DNA of 64,000 nt from Doris montereyensis (taxonomy: Eukaryota > Mollusca > Gastropoda > Nudibranchia > Dorididae), in contig JAXRKP010000543.1 of the NCBI GenBank assembly GCA_037039925.1, positions 1-64,000 of the forward strand, read 5' to 3'. A model generated the notes under the pieces. The model worked only from the letters and a program-made list of their open reading frames with translations. It searched no databases and was not told where the DNA came from. Shown one piece after another: positions 37,641-50,590 of this stretch. The position numbers were made by a program, and so were the translations under genes. Within the stretch, counting starts at the first letter, position 1; the number at the start of each line of letters is the position of its first letter.

Positions 37641-40600
37641 AGTAGTGACAGGGTAGTGATAGGGTGGTAGACAGAGTAGTGACAGGGTGGTGAACCAGAG
37701 TAGTGACAGTGTAGTGATAGGGTAGTAGACAGAGAGTAGTGATAGGGTAGTAGACAGAGAAGGAGAGGGTGGTAGACAGAGCAGTGGCAGGGTAGTGATA
37801 GGGTGGTAGACAGAGTAGTGACAGGGTGGTAGACAGAGTAGAGGCAGGGTAGTGATAGGGTAGTAGACAGAGTAGTGATAGGGTAGTAGACAGAGTAGTG
37901 ACAGGGTGGTAGACAGAGTAGTGACAGGGTGGTAGACAGAGTAGTGGACAGAGTGGTAGACAGAGTAGTGGCAGGGTAGTGATAGGGTAGTAGACAGAGT
38001 AGTGATAGGGTAGTAGACAGAGTAGTGACAGGGTGGTAGACAGAGTAGTGACAGAGTGGTAGACAGAGTGGTGATAGGGTAGTAGACAGAGTAGTGACAG
38101 GGTAGTGACAGGGTGGTAGACAGAGTAGTGACAGGGTGGTAGACAGAGTGGCAGGGGTAGTGACAGGGTGGTAGACAAAGTAGTGGCAGGGTGGTAGACA
38201 TAGTAGTGACAGGGTGGTAGACAGAGTAGTGACAGGGTGGTAGACAGAGTAGTGACAGGGTGGTAGGCAGAGTAGTGACAGGGTGGTAGACAGAGTAGTG
38301 ACAGGGTGGTAGTAGACAGAGTAGTGACAGGGTAGTGGACAGAGTGACAGAGTGACAGGGTGGTAGACAGAGTAGTGACAGGGTGGTAGACAGAGTAGTG
38401 ACAGGGTGGTAGACAGAGTAGTGACAGGGTAGTGACAGGGTGGTAGAGTAGTGACAGGGTGGTAGAGAAAGTGACAGGGTGGTAGACAGAGTAGTGACAG
38501 GGTGGGGTGGTGACAGGGTGGTAGAGTAGTGACAGGGTGGTAGACAGATTAGTGACAGGGTAGTGGACAGAGTAGTGACAGGGTGGTAGACAGAGTAGTG
38601 ACAGGGTAGTGACAGGGTGGTAGAGTAGACAGAGTAGTGACAGGGTAGTGGACAGAGTAGCGACAGGGTGGTAGACAGATTAGTGACAGGGTAGTGGACA
38701 GAGTAGTGACAGGGTGGTAGAGAGTGTGACAGTAGTGACAGGGTAGTGACAGAGTAGTGACAGGGTGGTAGACAGAGTAGTGGACAGAGTAGTGACAGGG
38801 TGGTAGACAGAGTAGTGACAGGGTGGTAGACAGAGTAGTGACAGGGTAGACAGGTAGACAGAGTAGTGACAGGGTGGTAGACAGAGTAGTGACAGGGTGG
38901 TAGACAGAGTAGTGACAGGGTGGTAGACAGAGTAGTGACAGGGTGGTAGACAGAGTAGTGACAGGGTGGTAGACAGAGTAGTGACAGGGTGGTAGACAGA
39001 GTAGTGACAGGTGGTAGACAGAGTAGTGACAGGTAGTGGACAGAGTAGTGACAGGGTGGTAGACAGAGTAGTGACAGGGTGGTAGACAGAGTAGTGGCAG
39101 GTGGTAGACAGAGTAGGATAGGGTGGTAGACAGAGTAGTGACAGGGTGGTAGACAGAGTAGTGGCAGGGTGGTAGACAGAGTAGTGACAGGGTAGTGGAC
39201 AGAGTAGTGACAGTGTGGTAGACAGAGTAGTGGCAGGGTAGTGGACAGAGTACTGACAGGGTAGTGGACAGAGAGAAGTGACAGGGTAGGGGCAGATTAG
39301 TGACAGGGTAGTGACAGGGTAGTGGACAGAGTAGTGACACAGTGGTAGGGTAGTGACAGGGTAGTGACAGGGTAGTGGGCAGAGTAGTGACACAGAGTAG
39401 TGACAGGGTAATAGACAGAGTAGTGACAGGGTAGTGGGCAGAGTAGTGACAGAGTAGTGACAGGGTAGTGACAGGGTAGTTGGCAGAGTAGTGACAGGGT
39501 AGTGACAGAGTAGTGACAGAGTAGTGGACAGAGTAGTGACACAGGGTAGTGGACAGAGTAGTGACAGGGGTAGTGACAGAGTAGTGACAGGGTAGTGGAC
39601 AGAGTAGTGACAGGGTAGTGACAGGGTGGTGGACAGAGTAGTGACAGGGTAGTGACAGGGTAGTGACAGAGTAGTGACAGGGTAGTGACAGGGTAGTGGA
39701 CAGAGTAGTGACAGGGTAGTGGGCAGAGTAGTGACAGAGTAGTGGATAGAGTAGTGACAGGGTAGTGGACAGAGTAGTGGGCAGAGTAGTGACAGGGTAG
39801 TGGACAGTAGTGGGCAGAGTAGTGACAGGGTAGTGGACAGAGTAGTGACAGGGTAGTGGGCAGAGTAGTGACAGGTTAGTGGACAGCGTAGTGACAGGTT
39901 AGTGGACAGAGTAGTGACAGGGTAGTGGGCAGAGTAGTGACAGAGTAGTGACAGGGTAGTGGACAGAGTAGTGACAGGTTAGTGGACAGAGTAGTGACAG
40001 GGTAGTGGGCAGAGTAGTGACAGGGTAGTGGACAGAGTAGTGACAGGTTAGTGGACAGAGTAGTGACAGAGTAGTGGACAGAGTAGTGACACAGGGTAGT
40101 GGGCAGAGTAGTGACAGGGTAGTGGACAGAGTAGTGACAGAGTAGTGGACAGAGTAGTGACAGGGTAGTGGACAGGGTAGTGGACAGAGTAGTGACAGGG
40201 TAGTGGACAGGTTAGTGGACAGTAGTGACAGGGTAGTGGACAGGGTAGTGGACAGAGTAGTGACACAGGGTAGTGGACAGAGTAGTGACAGGGTAGTGGG
40301 CAGAGTAGTGACAGGGTAGTGGACAGGTTAGTGGACAGAGTGTGACAGGGTAGTGGACAGGGTAGTGGACAGAGTAGTGACAGAGTAGTGACAGGGTAGT
40401 GGGCAGAGTAGTGAGTGGGGAGTGGTGGACAGAGTAGTGACAGGGTAGTGACAGAGTAGTGGACAGAGTAGTGGACAGAGTAGTGACAGGGTAGTGGGCA
40501 GAGTAGTGACAGAGTAGTGACAGTAGTGACAGGGTAGTGGACAGAGTAGCGACAGACAGTAGTGGACAGAGTAGTGACAGGGTGGTAGACAGAGTAGTGG

Positions 40601-42053
40601 ACAGAGTAGTGACAGGGTAGTGGACAGAGTAGTGACAGGGTAGTGGGCAGATTAGTGACAGGGTAGTGACAGGAGTAGTGACAGAGTAGTGACACAGGGT
40701 AGTGGTCAGAGTAGTGACAGGGTAGTGACAGGGTAGTGACAGGGTAGTGGGCAGAGTAGTGACAGAGTAGTGACACAGAGTAGTGACAGGGTAGTGGACA
40801 GAGTAGTGACAGGGTAGTGGGCAGAGTAGTGACAGAGTAGTGACAGGGTAGTGACAGGGTAGTGGGCAGAGTAGTGACAGAGTAGTGACAGAGTAGTGGA
40901 CAGAGTAGTGACAGGGTAGTGACAGGGTAGTGGGCAGAGTAGTGACAGAGTAGTGACAGAGTAGTGACAGAGTAGTGGACAGAGTAGTGACACAGGGTAG
41001 TGACAGAGTAGTGACAGGGTAGTGACAGAGTAGTGACAGGGTAGTGGACAGAGTAGTGACAGGGCAGTAGGGTGGTGGACAGAGTAGTGACAGGGTAGTG
41101 GGACAGGGTAGTGACAGAGTAGTGACAGGGTAGTGGACAGAGTAGTGACAGGGTAGTGACAGGGTAGTGGACAGAGTAGTGGCAGAGTAGTGGACAGGGT
41201 AGTGACAGGGTAGTGGACAGAGTAGTGACAGGGTAGTGGACAGGGTAGTGGACAGAGTAGTGACAGGGTAGTGGACAGAGTAGTGACACAGGGTAGTGGA
41301 CAGAGTAGTGACAGGGTAGTGGGCAGAGTAGTGACAGGGTAGTGGACAGAGTAGTGACAGGGTAGTGGACAGAGTAGTGGACAGAGTAGTGACAGGGTAG
41401 TGGGCAGAGTAATGATAGGGTAGTGGGCAGAGTAGTGGGCAGAGTAGTGACAGGGTAGTGGACAGAGTAGTGGGCAGAGTAGTGACAGGGTAGTGGACGT
41501 ATGACAGGGTAGTGGGCAGAGTAGTGACAGGGTAGTGACAGGGTAGTGGACAGGGTAGTGACAGGGTAGTGACAGAGTAGTGACAGGGTAGTGGCACAGG
41601 GTAGTGACAGAGTAGTGACAGGGTAGTGGGCAGAGTAGTGACAGAGTAATGGCACAGGAGTAGTGACAGAGTAGTGACAGAGTAGTGGCACAGAGTAGTG
41701 ACAGAGTAGTGACACAGAGTAGTGACAGAGTAGTGGCACAGGGTAGTGACAGAGTAGTGACACAGAGTAGTGACACAGAGTAGGGACAGAGTAGTGGCAC
41801 AGGGTAGTGACAGAGTAGTGACACAGAGTAGTGACAGAGTAGTGACACAGAGTAGTGGACAGAGTAGTGACCGAGTAGTGACAGAGTAGTGACAGGGTGA
41901 AGTGACACAGAGTAGTGGACAGACTAGGTGACAGAGAAAGTGACACAGAGTAGTGACAGAGTAGTGACACAGAGTAGTGACACAAAGTAGTGACAGAGTA
42001 GTGACACAGAGTAGTGACAGGGTAATGGACAGAGTAGTGACAGGGTAGTGGGC
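37640..42053. repeat. Satellite part B3: second run of the V-X-Y block order
   Basis: This repeats the subtype order of the preceding block: V to about 39,200, X to about 41,580, Y to about 42,010. Landmarks are GTAGAGG 37,838; GCAGATTAG 39,292 and 40,647; AATGATAGGG 41,411; CACAAAGTAG 41,981. Their offsets from the first block are 4,794, 4,801, 5,012, 5,000 and 4,846 bp. The array ends sharply at about 42,053. Confidence 0.85.
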
Positions 42054-43004
42054 AAATCTCTGCATACCTGCTGATCTGCTGACCTTTGTGAAAATGAAAA
42101 GATAAGCTCCAGCTCAATGGGCCGTAATGGTCTTGAAAAAAATTAACTTTTTGTTTTTATGCCATGCCTGAGCAAACCTCAACATTGATTGATGCCCGTC
42201 ACATTCATTACCTTATTAAAATTTTAGTAACTCTCCATGTAGCCTACATTTACAACATTCGGCTATATTCACAAGCTGTCAATCCAGCCTATCTTCCTTC
42301 TCACTCAATACCAGGAGGCAATAAAAATTACTAGAAATTGTGAACACATCCTTTGAACCATAAAAGCCAGTAATTTCGTCTAAAGTAAAGCAAATTGGTA
42401 CTGATTTTAATCAGAACAATGTAATCTATCAGAAACATGCACAAATGACCAAATTTATTCAATAGTGTCTTACATCGGCAGGAAAATATGTGACAGATAT
42501 TGCGCACCTGTTATCAAAAGATGCTGTCCAAAATGAGTGTAAAGGAGCAGGGCAGTTGAAACAGGTCGATGCGTAGCAGTTGAAACAGGGTCGATATGTA
42601 GCAGTTGAAACAGGGTCGATATGTAGCAGTTGAAAGCTTCTCATGGTTTTATGACGTTTGAAAGCATTATTACTCATTTCTAGTTTTGTATGCAAAAAGC
42701 ATTCAAATAACGGAAAAGAGTTTAAAATATGATTTTCTCATAATTGACTTTTTGACTGTCTTTTGCTAAGTAGTCCTACAATTTTCAATGGATTCGCTTG
42801 ACCTTTGGCATATGCCTGCTTTGTATCATTACTAAGAAACTTTCGAATCGGATTATAGACAATTTTAACCACTACCATTGAACTCGACATGCGCAAATTA
42901 GCTGAAATCAATATCAAAATAATGTTTTTATCATATTGCCATGGAAACGTCGTCATCTTGGATTTTCATTGCAAAAATAACAACTTCATTTCAAATAGGT
43001 TTTT
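42054..43004. other. Unique sequence with a SINE-like tail and a small tandem repeat
   Basis: About 42,091-42,140 contains AAGCTCCAGCTCAATGGGCC and GGTCTTGAAAAAAATTAAC, matching the 3' end of the SINE-like element at 45,465-45,745, so it is a truncated copy. At about 42,550-42,637 there are 3.5 copies of a 25-bp unit with AGCAGTTGAAACAGGGTCGA. The rest is AT-rich and unrecognised. A 78-codon minus frame at 42,459-42,695 merely reads through the 25-bp repeat. Confidence 0.6.
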
Positions 43005-43510
43005 GCAGTGGGCGAAAAGTTTTGGGCTCGTAAAGAATTCAATATCGATATTAACAAATATTACTTGTTGGCTTATACAGCCACTAAGGAATCTAGACTT
43101 AGATTGCTACATTATAAGATATTGCATAACATTTATTCCAATAATTTCATGTTACAAAGGATGAAAGTTAAAGAGACTGATAAATGTGAATTCTGCTTTG
43201 AAATAGATTTCCTTGAACTCTTCTTTGTTCAATGTAAGACCTTCAGATCCTTTGGAAACGCATTGAACTAAAAATCTTAAATGACTTTTGACTTAAACCT
43301 TAGACTCAATGATATACATATTTTATTTGGCATTTTTGTATGACGAACTTAAGGCAAACAAAAGTACAATCAATAAGATCAATCATATGATTTTGGTAGC
43401 TAAATTATGAATTAGGAAATTCAAATATGGAACTGTTAAAAACGTTGAAGGTATATTTGACTTCAAATACAAGCTGACACAAAATACTGATGATGGTAAT
43501 GCGGTTTCTT
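43005..43510 (+). mobile_element. LINE 3' fragment with C-terminal zinc-knuckle-like region
   Basis: The frame at 43,008-43,271 includes RLRLLHYKILHNIYSNNFML, then KVKETDKCEFCFEIDFLELF, the C-terminal region (zf-RVT type) found after the RT in many LINEs: aromatic-rich helix, CxxC, then FFVQC. After one frameshift the homologous tail continues (DIHILFGIF ... INHMILVAK ... IRKFKYG) to about 43,480. No RT core is present, so this is a 5'-truncated, mutated insertion. The family differs from the LINE at 57.6 kb. Confidence 0.75.
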
Positions 43511-43805
43511 AATTCCTCCCCTAGTACATGCAGCATTTATTGGTCATATGAAATTGTTTTGTTGGAATATTTTCTTCGACATCAATAATACACTTGGTTG
43601 TTTTGGGGTTTTTTACCTACTAATTTCAGCCTTTAGATAGACTAGAAACAAACGACCCTTTATGTTTCGGACTCGTGGCAGGTTAGCTACTACTCTGTGC
43701 ATCTAACTCGATGTGTACTAACTTTAATATAACCACTTACACACTTGGCTATTTTTACCATTCCTTCTTCCTCCTTCGCTTTATTCTCTTTATTCCTCGC
43801 TATCT
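43511..43805. other. Unique spacer
   Basis: No firm feature. A good acceptor-like tract (TTTTTACCTACTAATTTCAG, ending 43,629) precedes a 52-bp open stretch, but the following donor is poor, so no exon is called. Confidence 0.35.
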
Positions 43806-43810
43806 CTCCA

Positions 43811-44499
<689 letters not shown>

Positions 44500-44965
44500 T
44501 CCCTTTCATCTTCATACAGTAGGAGAATCAATTACATGTTGATAATATAATTGTTAATGGTATAGATGTCATGAGGAAGGACATATTACTTGGATTAACA
44601 TTTGCAAATGGAGTTTGCCAAACTGAAATTCAGGAGACAAATAGAATTTTTATCGGTAGCTAAAATGGCAGTGTCGAAGTACAAATATAGAGGGGGGAAT
44701 CTGATTGAAATATTCAATTTTCAACGCAAAATTAAGAAAAATTGATATCTAACCTAATATTTTCTTCAGTTTTTTTTCATTTTAAGATGGGTTTGGGGGG
44801 TGAGGATGGTTGATATTCGGATGTTAAGTCTCCAGTATTTCACTTTATTTTATTTTATTTTATCTGTATATTCTTTTAAAGTTTTCTTGTTTTTGTTTTC
44901 ATGTTTATAGTGGTTTTTGTTTTGAAATAATGAATTCAATAAAACCAAAGAGGAAAAAGAAAATA
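44500..44965 (+). mobile_element. LINE 3' end fragment (second subfamily)
   Basis: A plus-strand frame reads DILLGLTFANGVCQTEIQET, then after a frameshift VAKMAVSKYKYRGGNLIEIF and a stop at about 44,745. This is the extreme C-terminus of a zf-RVT-type LINE protein. A T-rich 3' UTR follows, ending near AATTCAATAAAACCAAA (about 44,930-44,950), a polyadenylation-like end. It is distinct from the fragment at 43,005-43,510, as both contain the same VAK segment with different flanks. Confidence 0.65.
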
Positions 44966-45464
44966 AGAAAATGATGAATGGAAGTGCAACAGACCGCAGA
45001 GGCTACCCCAAAATGAACATTACTATATTTCATCACTATCCTAAGTTCATTTAACAGTCAATATTTCTACAAGTATGACTTTCATTATAATCATCTCTTA
45101 AACCAATTTTTTTTTAAAGAAAAAAAGAGCAGAAAAGAAGAACGAATATTAGGGCAGCTTCCTTCCATTTAAATGTCAGTGGATTATATACATCATCCGT
45201 TAACAAACAGAATAAGTCAAAATTTTCCATCTATGAACATTTCAGATTTTTCTCTTAGGAAGAATTAGATTATCCTCAAACTTTTCTTAACTTTGTGTAC
45301 AAAGTTTAGGTGTTTTTGCATAAAACTTAAAAACTTGTATTTATTTTTTCTTTCAAATATTAAAATCATTTCAACTTTTGATGGGTTTATATATTCTTGC
45401 CACTAACATTCTGGCTGTAAAAGGAATTTTGCCTGTTATCCCCCAACATCTGTGTCATAACACA
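44966..45464. other. AT-rich unique sequence
   Basis: No gene or repeat was recognised. From about 45,350 the sequence is echoed inside the tandem array beginning at 47.3 kb (see findings). Confidence 0.4.
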
Positions 45465-45745
45465 GCTATGGCGTGATCTGTTGGGCAAAGTTAGGCCGAC
45501 GTTGTGTTCCTTAGGAAAGAGTCTTTCCAAGCTTTTTCCTCTCTCTACCCAGGTACTAATGGGTACCAGTAACAGCTTGGAACTAAAATCCTGCGACAGA
45601 CTAGTGTCCTGTCAAGAAAGGTGATTATCATCACCTGTCAAGCTTCATACTATAGAAAATGGAATAAACTCCAGCTCTATATGCCGTAAGGACCTTGAAG
45701 AAACTTTTAATATCAACAATGATAATTCAATTTCAATTTCAATTT
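45465..45745 (+). mobile_element. SINE-like interspersed repeat with (TTTCAA)n tail
   Basis: The core has GTTGTGTTCCTTAGGAAAG, CTACCCAGGTACTAATGGGT, GACTAGTGTCCTGTC, GGAATAAACTCCAGCTCTAT and a TTTCAA tail (45,728-45,753). This pattern (CCTTGGGAAAG ... ACCCAGG ... AATGGGTACC ... GGTGTCC) is widespread in repeats of molluscs, cnidarians and echinoderms. I see no polymerase III boxes with certainty, so it may instead be the 3' UTR of a LINE. A truncated copy of its 3' end lies at 42,091-42,140. Confidence 0.6.
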
Positions 45746-46649
45746 CAATTTCAATCATCTTTATTGATCCTTTAAAAAAGAAATTGTACTTGTGTTATCA
45801 CAATTTCCGTTTGAAAAATAAAAGAACACATCAATGCATTCAAATTAGAAACAAATTTACCTTAGTTAATCATTAAATATTTAGATTTTAGGAGAAGTAT
45901 ACAAAAATCTAAAGGTGGGTAAATAAATAGTGCGGTGAAACAATATACATTAAAAATAACTTAAAACTTTAAAAAGATAGAATAATTATAGACAAATCAT
46001 TTTAGCTTCATACAAATTCATTAACATATCATATATCATTCATTCACCATCCATCAATTGACATTTCTTAAAGATTGTGAGGAAAATGCCATTGTGCTTT
46101 CAAAGTAAGGTATGGTCAAACTTTCAAATGACGCTTGGAAAAAGATCTAAAATATCTCTCAGTGCGGATTTTAAACGTATAAATTGACCACTTTACTACT
46201 TGTTTTGGGTATGGAAAAAAGAGGGTGGGTGTTGTCTTTAAGTATATTCCTGAGTTTGATCTTGCATTCAATCATTTGCAAAAATCTCATTTAAACACTT
46301 GAAAATAATAATATATTCATGTAAAAGACAAAAAGGCTATATATAATCAATATGGGTCTTAAAATCTAATTAATGATCATATGCCTAAGGAAAGATTATA
46401 GAAGTTTGGCCAACAATTTCCATTAACATAAATGACATGATTGTCTGAGGTGAAAATGTGTGCATCAAGCAACATCACTCTCAAAATTAAAAATCAAATT
46501 TACATTTTTTATCAATAGCCACGCGGTGTCATGACCTTTATGATGCTTGGTGTCAAATGCCGTCTGTTGCATTTCAGTTACTTGGAGAAATTGACTCAGT
46601 GGAAACACCAAGGGTCTGAAACCAAGTAAAGGTATGATAAGAATAAAAA
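45746..46649. other. AT-rich unique sequence
   Basis: No convincing gene. It begins ATCATCTTTATTGATCCTTT; the complement (AAAGGATCAATAAAGATGAT) looks like the 3' end of an element inserted in the opposite direction and sharing the TTGAAA tail. This stretch is the main source of the degraded echo inside the adjacent array. Confidence 0.4.
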
Positions 46650-47240
46650 AACACTTTTAGGCTTAAACAGAAAACAAAATGCCACCACAGCTGACAATGA
46701 GATTGATTATGCGAATCAGCTCAATTCGTTCTAAGCACGGATTTGAAAAAGATTTTGAGCAAGAGAGAAACGAAATCTTAGAAAACCTAAAAATTGGAAT
46801 CGAAAATGACACATCCGAACAAGAAATTTTAACATCCAAACTGAAAATGTAATTAACAAATTTTCAAAATCAGCCACAAAGAAAGCATGTGGTCCACATG
46901 GATTAAAAGAGATGATTAAAGACATGTCGCTATGAATTGGCACCAATATTTACCACAATCTTTAACCTGTCCATTCAACCACATACAGATCAGAGCTGAT
47001 TCTGCTAAAGAAATCCAACTGGAAAATCTTTGAATGAGCTAAGGCCAGTTATCCATAGCTATGAAATGTTAAAAAAATTGTATTAGAAAATTTAAAACAA
47101 AAAGTATATTGTATACCCAAGATCCGTTACAATTTGCTTAAGAAAGAAGGCTGCTCTTCTGCTTTTTATGGACAACATTCACTCACATTAACAAGCCAAA
47201 ACGATTCTGTAGAATACTTTTTATTGATTTTTATCCGCTT
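46650..47240 (+). mobile_element. CR1/L2-like LINE, N-terminal half of reverse transcriptase
   Basis: Broken plus-strand frames spell a recognisable LINE RT in order: an N-terminal NQLNSF segment; INKFSKSATKKACGPHGLK (the usual KAxGPDGL motif); APIFTTIFNLS; NELRPVIH; KIVLENLKQKVY; DPLQFAYKKEGC; and RILFIDF, the first palm motif, at about 47,210-47,232. The sequence is interrupted there and passes into a 45-bp tandem array. The C-terminus of what is probably the same copy appears at 56,420. Frames are disrupted by indels, and no activity is expected. Confidence 0.75.
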
Positions 47241-47299
47241 CCATACGATTCAGCTTCATATATTGATTGAAACTGCTAAAATACAATAAAATCGAAATT

Positions 47300-50200
47300 T
47301 TCCTTTGGGTGCTTGATTTTTTCCAATTATACCCAATATATAAGTATATAAGTACTTTTGACTTTCTTTCCAATTCAATATATAAGTATGTAGGTACTTG
47401 ACTTTTTCCAATCATACCCAATATATTTATGTAGGTACTTGACTTTCTTTCCAATCATACCCAATATATAAGTATGTATTTGACTTCATTTCAAATTATC
47501 AAATATAAGTAAAATCATTTCTAATCATACCCAATATAAGTATGTAGGTTTGATTTATTCAATCATACCAATATATAAGTATATTATTTCTGACTTTTAT
47601 TTGTAAAAGGAATATATATGTATGTTACTTCCTTTCCAATCATACCCAATATATAAGTATGTAGGTACTTGACTTTTTTCCAATTGTACCCAATATATAA
47701 GCATGTAGGTTTGACTTTCTTTTCTAATTGTACCCAATATATAAGTATGAGTCTTTGACTTTCTTTTCCAATTGTACCCAACATCTACGTATGTAGGTAC
47801 TTGACTTTCTTTCCAATCATACCCAATATATAAGTATAAGTACTTGACTTTCTTTCCAATCATACCCAATATATAAGTATGTAGGTACTTGACTTTCTTT
47901 TCCAATCATACCCAATATATAAGTATGTAGGTACTTGACTTCTTTCCAACTATACCCAATAATGTATATAAACTTGACAGCTCTCTATACCCAATATAAG
48001 TGTGTAGGTAATTGACTTTTTTCCAATCATACCCAATATATAAGTATGTAGGTACTTGAATTTCCAATTTACCCAATATAATATGTAGGTAATTGACTTT
48101 CTTTCCATTATACCCAATATATAAGTATGTAGGTACTTGACTTTCAATTTTCCAATTGTCCTTTAAATATAAGAAATTGTACTTGTGTTTCACAATTTCC
48201 AATTGTAAATATAAGTATGTACATTGACTTTCTTTTCCAATTGCACCCAACATCTACGTAAACAAATTGACCTTAGTTGCCAATCATTAAATATATTAGA
48301 TTTTTGACTTTCTTTCCAATTATACCAAAAATCTAATGTAGGTGACTTTCTTTCCAAGTGTACCCAACATAATATGTAGGTACTTGACTTTCTTTTCAAT
48401 TGTAAATAAAATATAGGTACTTGACTTTTTCCAAACCCAATATAAGTATGTAGATACTTGACTTTCTTTCCAATTGTACAAATATAAGTATGTAGCTACT
48501 TGACTTTCTTTCCAATCATACCCAACATATAATTATTGACTTTCTTCCAATTGTACCCAATATTTTATGTAGGTATTTGAGAAAAATTCCAATTGTATTA
48601 ACATAAGTATAGGTCTTAATTTTTCCAATTGTACCCAACATGTACGTAATGTAGGTACTTGAATTTCTCCAATTGTATCAATATGTAAGTATGTAGGATT
48701 TGACTTTTCCAATTATACCCAATATATAAGTAAGTAGGTACTTCACTTTCTTTCCAATTGTTCAAATGTATGTAGGTAGTTGGAAAACATGTAGGGTGGT
48801 ACTAGACTTTCTTTCCAATCATACCCAATTCTAAACGTATAAGGTTTGACTTTTTTCCATTATGCCCAACATGTACATGTAGGTACTTGACTTTCTTTCC
48901 AATTGTACAAAACATGTACGTATGTAGGTACTTGACTTTTTCCAATTGTACCAACATGTACGTATGTAGGTACTTGAGTTTTTCCAATTGTACCAACATG
49001 TACGTATGTAGGTACTTGACTTTCTTTCCAATCATACCCAACATGTACGTATGTAGGTACTTGACTTTTTTCCAATCATACCCAACATGTAATGTAAGTA
49101 CTTGACTTTCTTTCCCATTGTACCCAATATATAAGTATGTAGGTCTTACTTTCTTTCCAAATCTAATTAATGATCTTTGATTTCCAATCATACCCAAAGA
49201 TTATATGAAGTTTGACCTTTCCAATTTCAACATGTACGTATTAAACTTGACATTCTTTCCAATTGTACCCAACATGTACGTATGTAGGTAAACTTTCTTT
49301 TCCAATCAAGCAACATGTACACTAGGTACTTCTTTCTTTTCCAATCATACCCAAATTTACAGGTTTTTTTTCCAATCATACCCAACATGTACGTATGTAG
49401 GTACTTTGACTTTCTTTCCCATTGTACCCAATATATAAGTATGTAGGTAGCTGTTGACTTTTTTTCCAATCATACCCAACATGTACATGTAGGTACTTGA
49501 CTTTCTTTCCAATCATACCCAACATGTACGTATGTAGGTACTTGACTTTCTTTTCCAAATACCCAAATGTACTTGTAGGTACTTGACTTTCTTTCCAATT
49601 GTACCCAATATATAAATGTACTTGACTTTCTTTCCAATTGCTGATAAATGTAGGATTTGACTTTTTTCCAACCATACCTAATATATAAGTATGTACGTTG
49701 ACTTTTTCCAATTGTACCCAACATGTTTGATTATGTAGGTACTTGACTTTCTTTCCAATTGTAGCAATATATAAGTATGTAGGTAATCTTTTCCAAAACC
49801 CTTATAAGTATGTGGAATTTTCTAAATGACACATATATAAGTAAGAAATTCTTAATTATACCCAAACTGAAAATGTTTAATTGACTTTCTTTCCAAAATC
49901 ACCACAATAGAAAGTATGTAAGTACTTGACTTTCCAATTGTACCCGTACTATAAGTATGTAGGTACTTGACTTGCTTTCCAATTGTACCCAATATATAAG
50001 TATGTCTTTAACTTTTTCCAATTATACCCAACATACAGTATGTAGGTGCTTGACTTTTTTCCAATTGTACCCAAATAGAAATGTAACTTTGACTTTCTTC
50101 CAATTGTAGCAATATATAAGTATGTAGGTACTTGACTTTCTTTTCACTTACCCAACATATAAGTATGTAGGTGCTTGACTTTCTTTCCAATTGTACCCAA

Positions 50201-50590
50201 TATATAAGTATGTAGGTACTTGACTTTTCTTTCCAATTTAAACAAAATGTACGTATGTAGGTACTTGACTTTTCTTTTCAAATTTACCCAATATATAAGT
50301 ATGTAGGTGCTTGACTTTCTTTCCAATTGTACCCAATATATAAGTATGTAGGTACTTGACTTTCTTTTTCCAATTGTACCTCAATATATAAAAACTTGAC
50401 TTTCTTTCCCATTGTACCCAATATATAAGTATGTATTGATTTTTCAATCCAATATGTACGTATGTAGGTACTTGACTTTCTTTCCAATTATACCCAATAT
50501 ATAAGTATGTAAGTACTTGACTTTTCTTTCCAATTGTACCCAATATATAAGTATGTAGGTATTTCACTTTGTTTCTTTATTCCAATATAT
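47300..50590. repeat. 45-bp array, degraded left part mixed with flank-derived sequence
   Basis: Units of the 45-bp repeat (core ACTTGACTTTCTTTCCAATT, then GTACCCAATATATAAG) are highly irregular here, with missing pieces and foreign insertions. Many of the foreign pieces match, in the same order, the flank at 45,350-47,240. Examples are AAATTGTACTTGTGTT at 48,174 (source 45,781), AAATCTAATTAATGATC at 49,159 (source about 46,363) and CCAAACTGAAAATGT at 49,862 (source about 46,836). Minus-strand frames of 60-130 codons are repeat translation. Confidence 0.85.

Noticed and set aside
29920..42050. Telomere-like or centromere-defining satellite
   Set aside because: GTAGTGACAGGG-type units do not match known telomere repeats, and nothing in the sequence shows centromere function.
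23270..42117. Very long minus-strand open frames (up to 1,240 codons) suggesting giant S/T/L/H/Y-rich repeat proteins
   Set aside because: All three minus frames are open because the 12-mers contain no stop on that strand. Different frames over the same DNA are equally long, there is no domain, start context or splice structure, and frames switch at random indels.
43630..43681. Possible 52-bp exon after a good acceptor-like tract
   Set aside because: The donor (GCAG|GTTAGC) is weak, the peptide is too short to judge, and it lies beside a LINE fragment.
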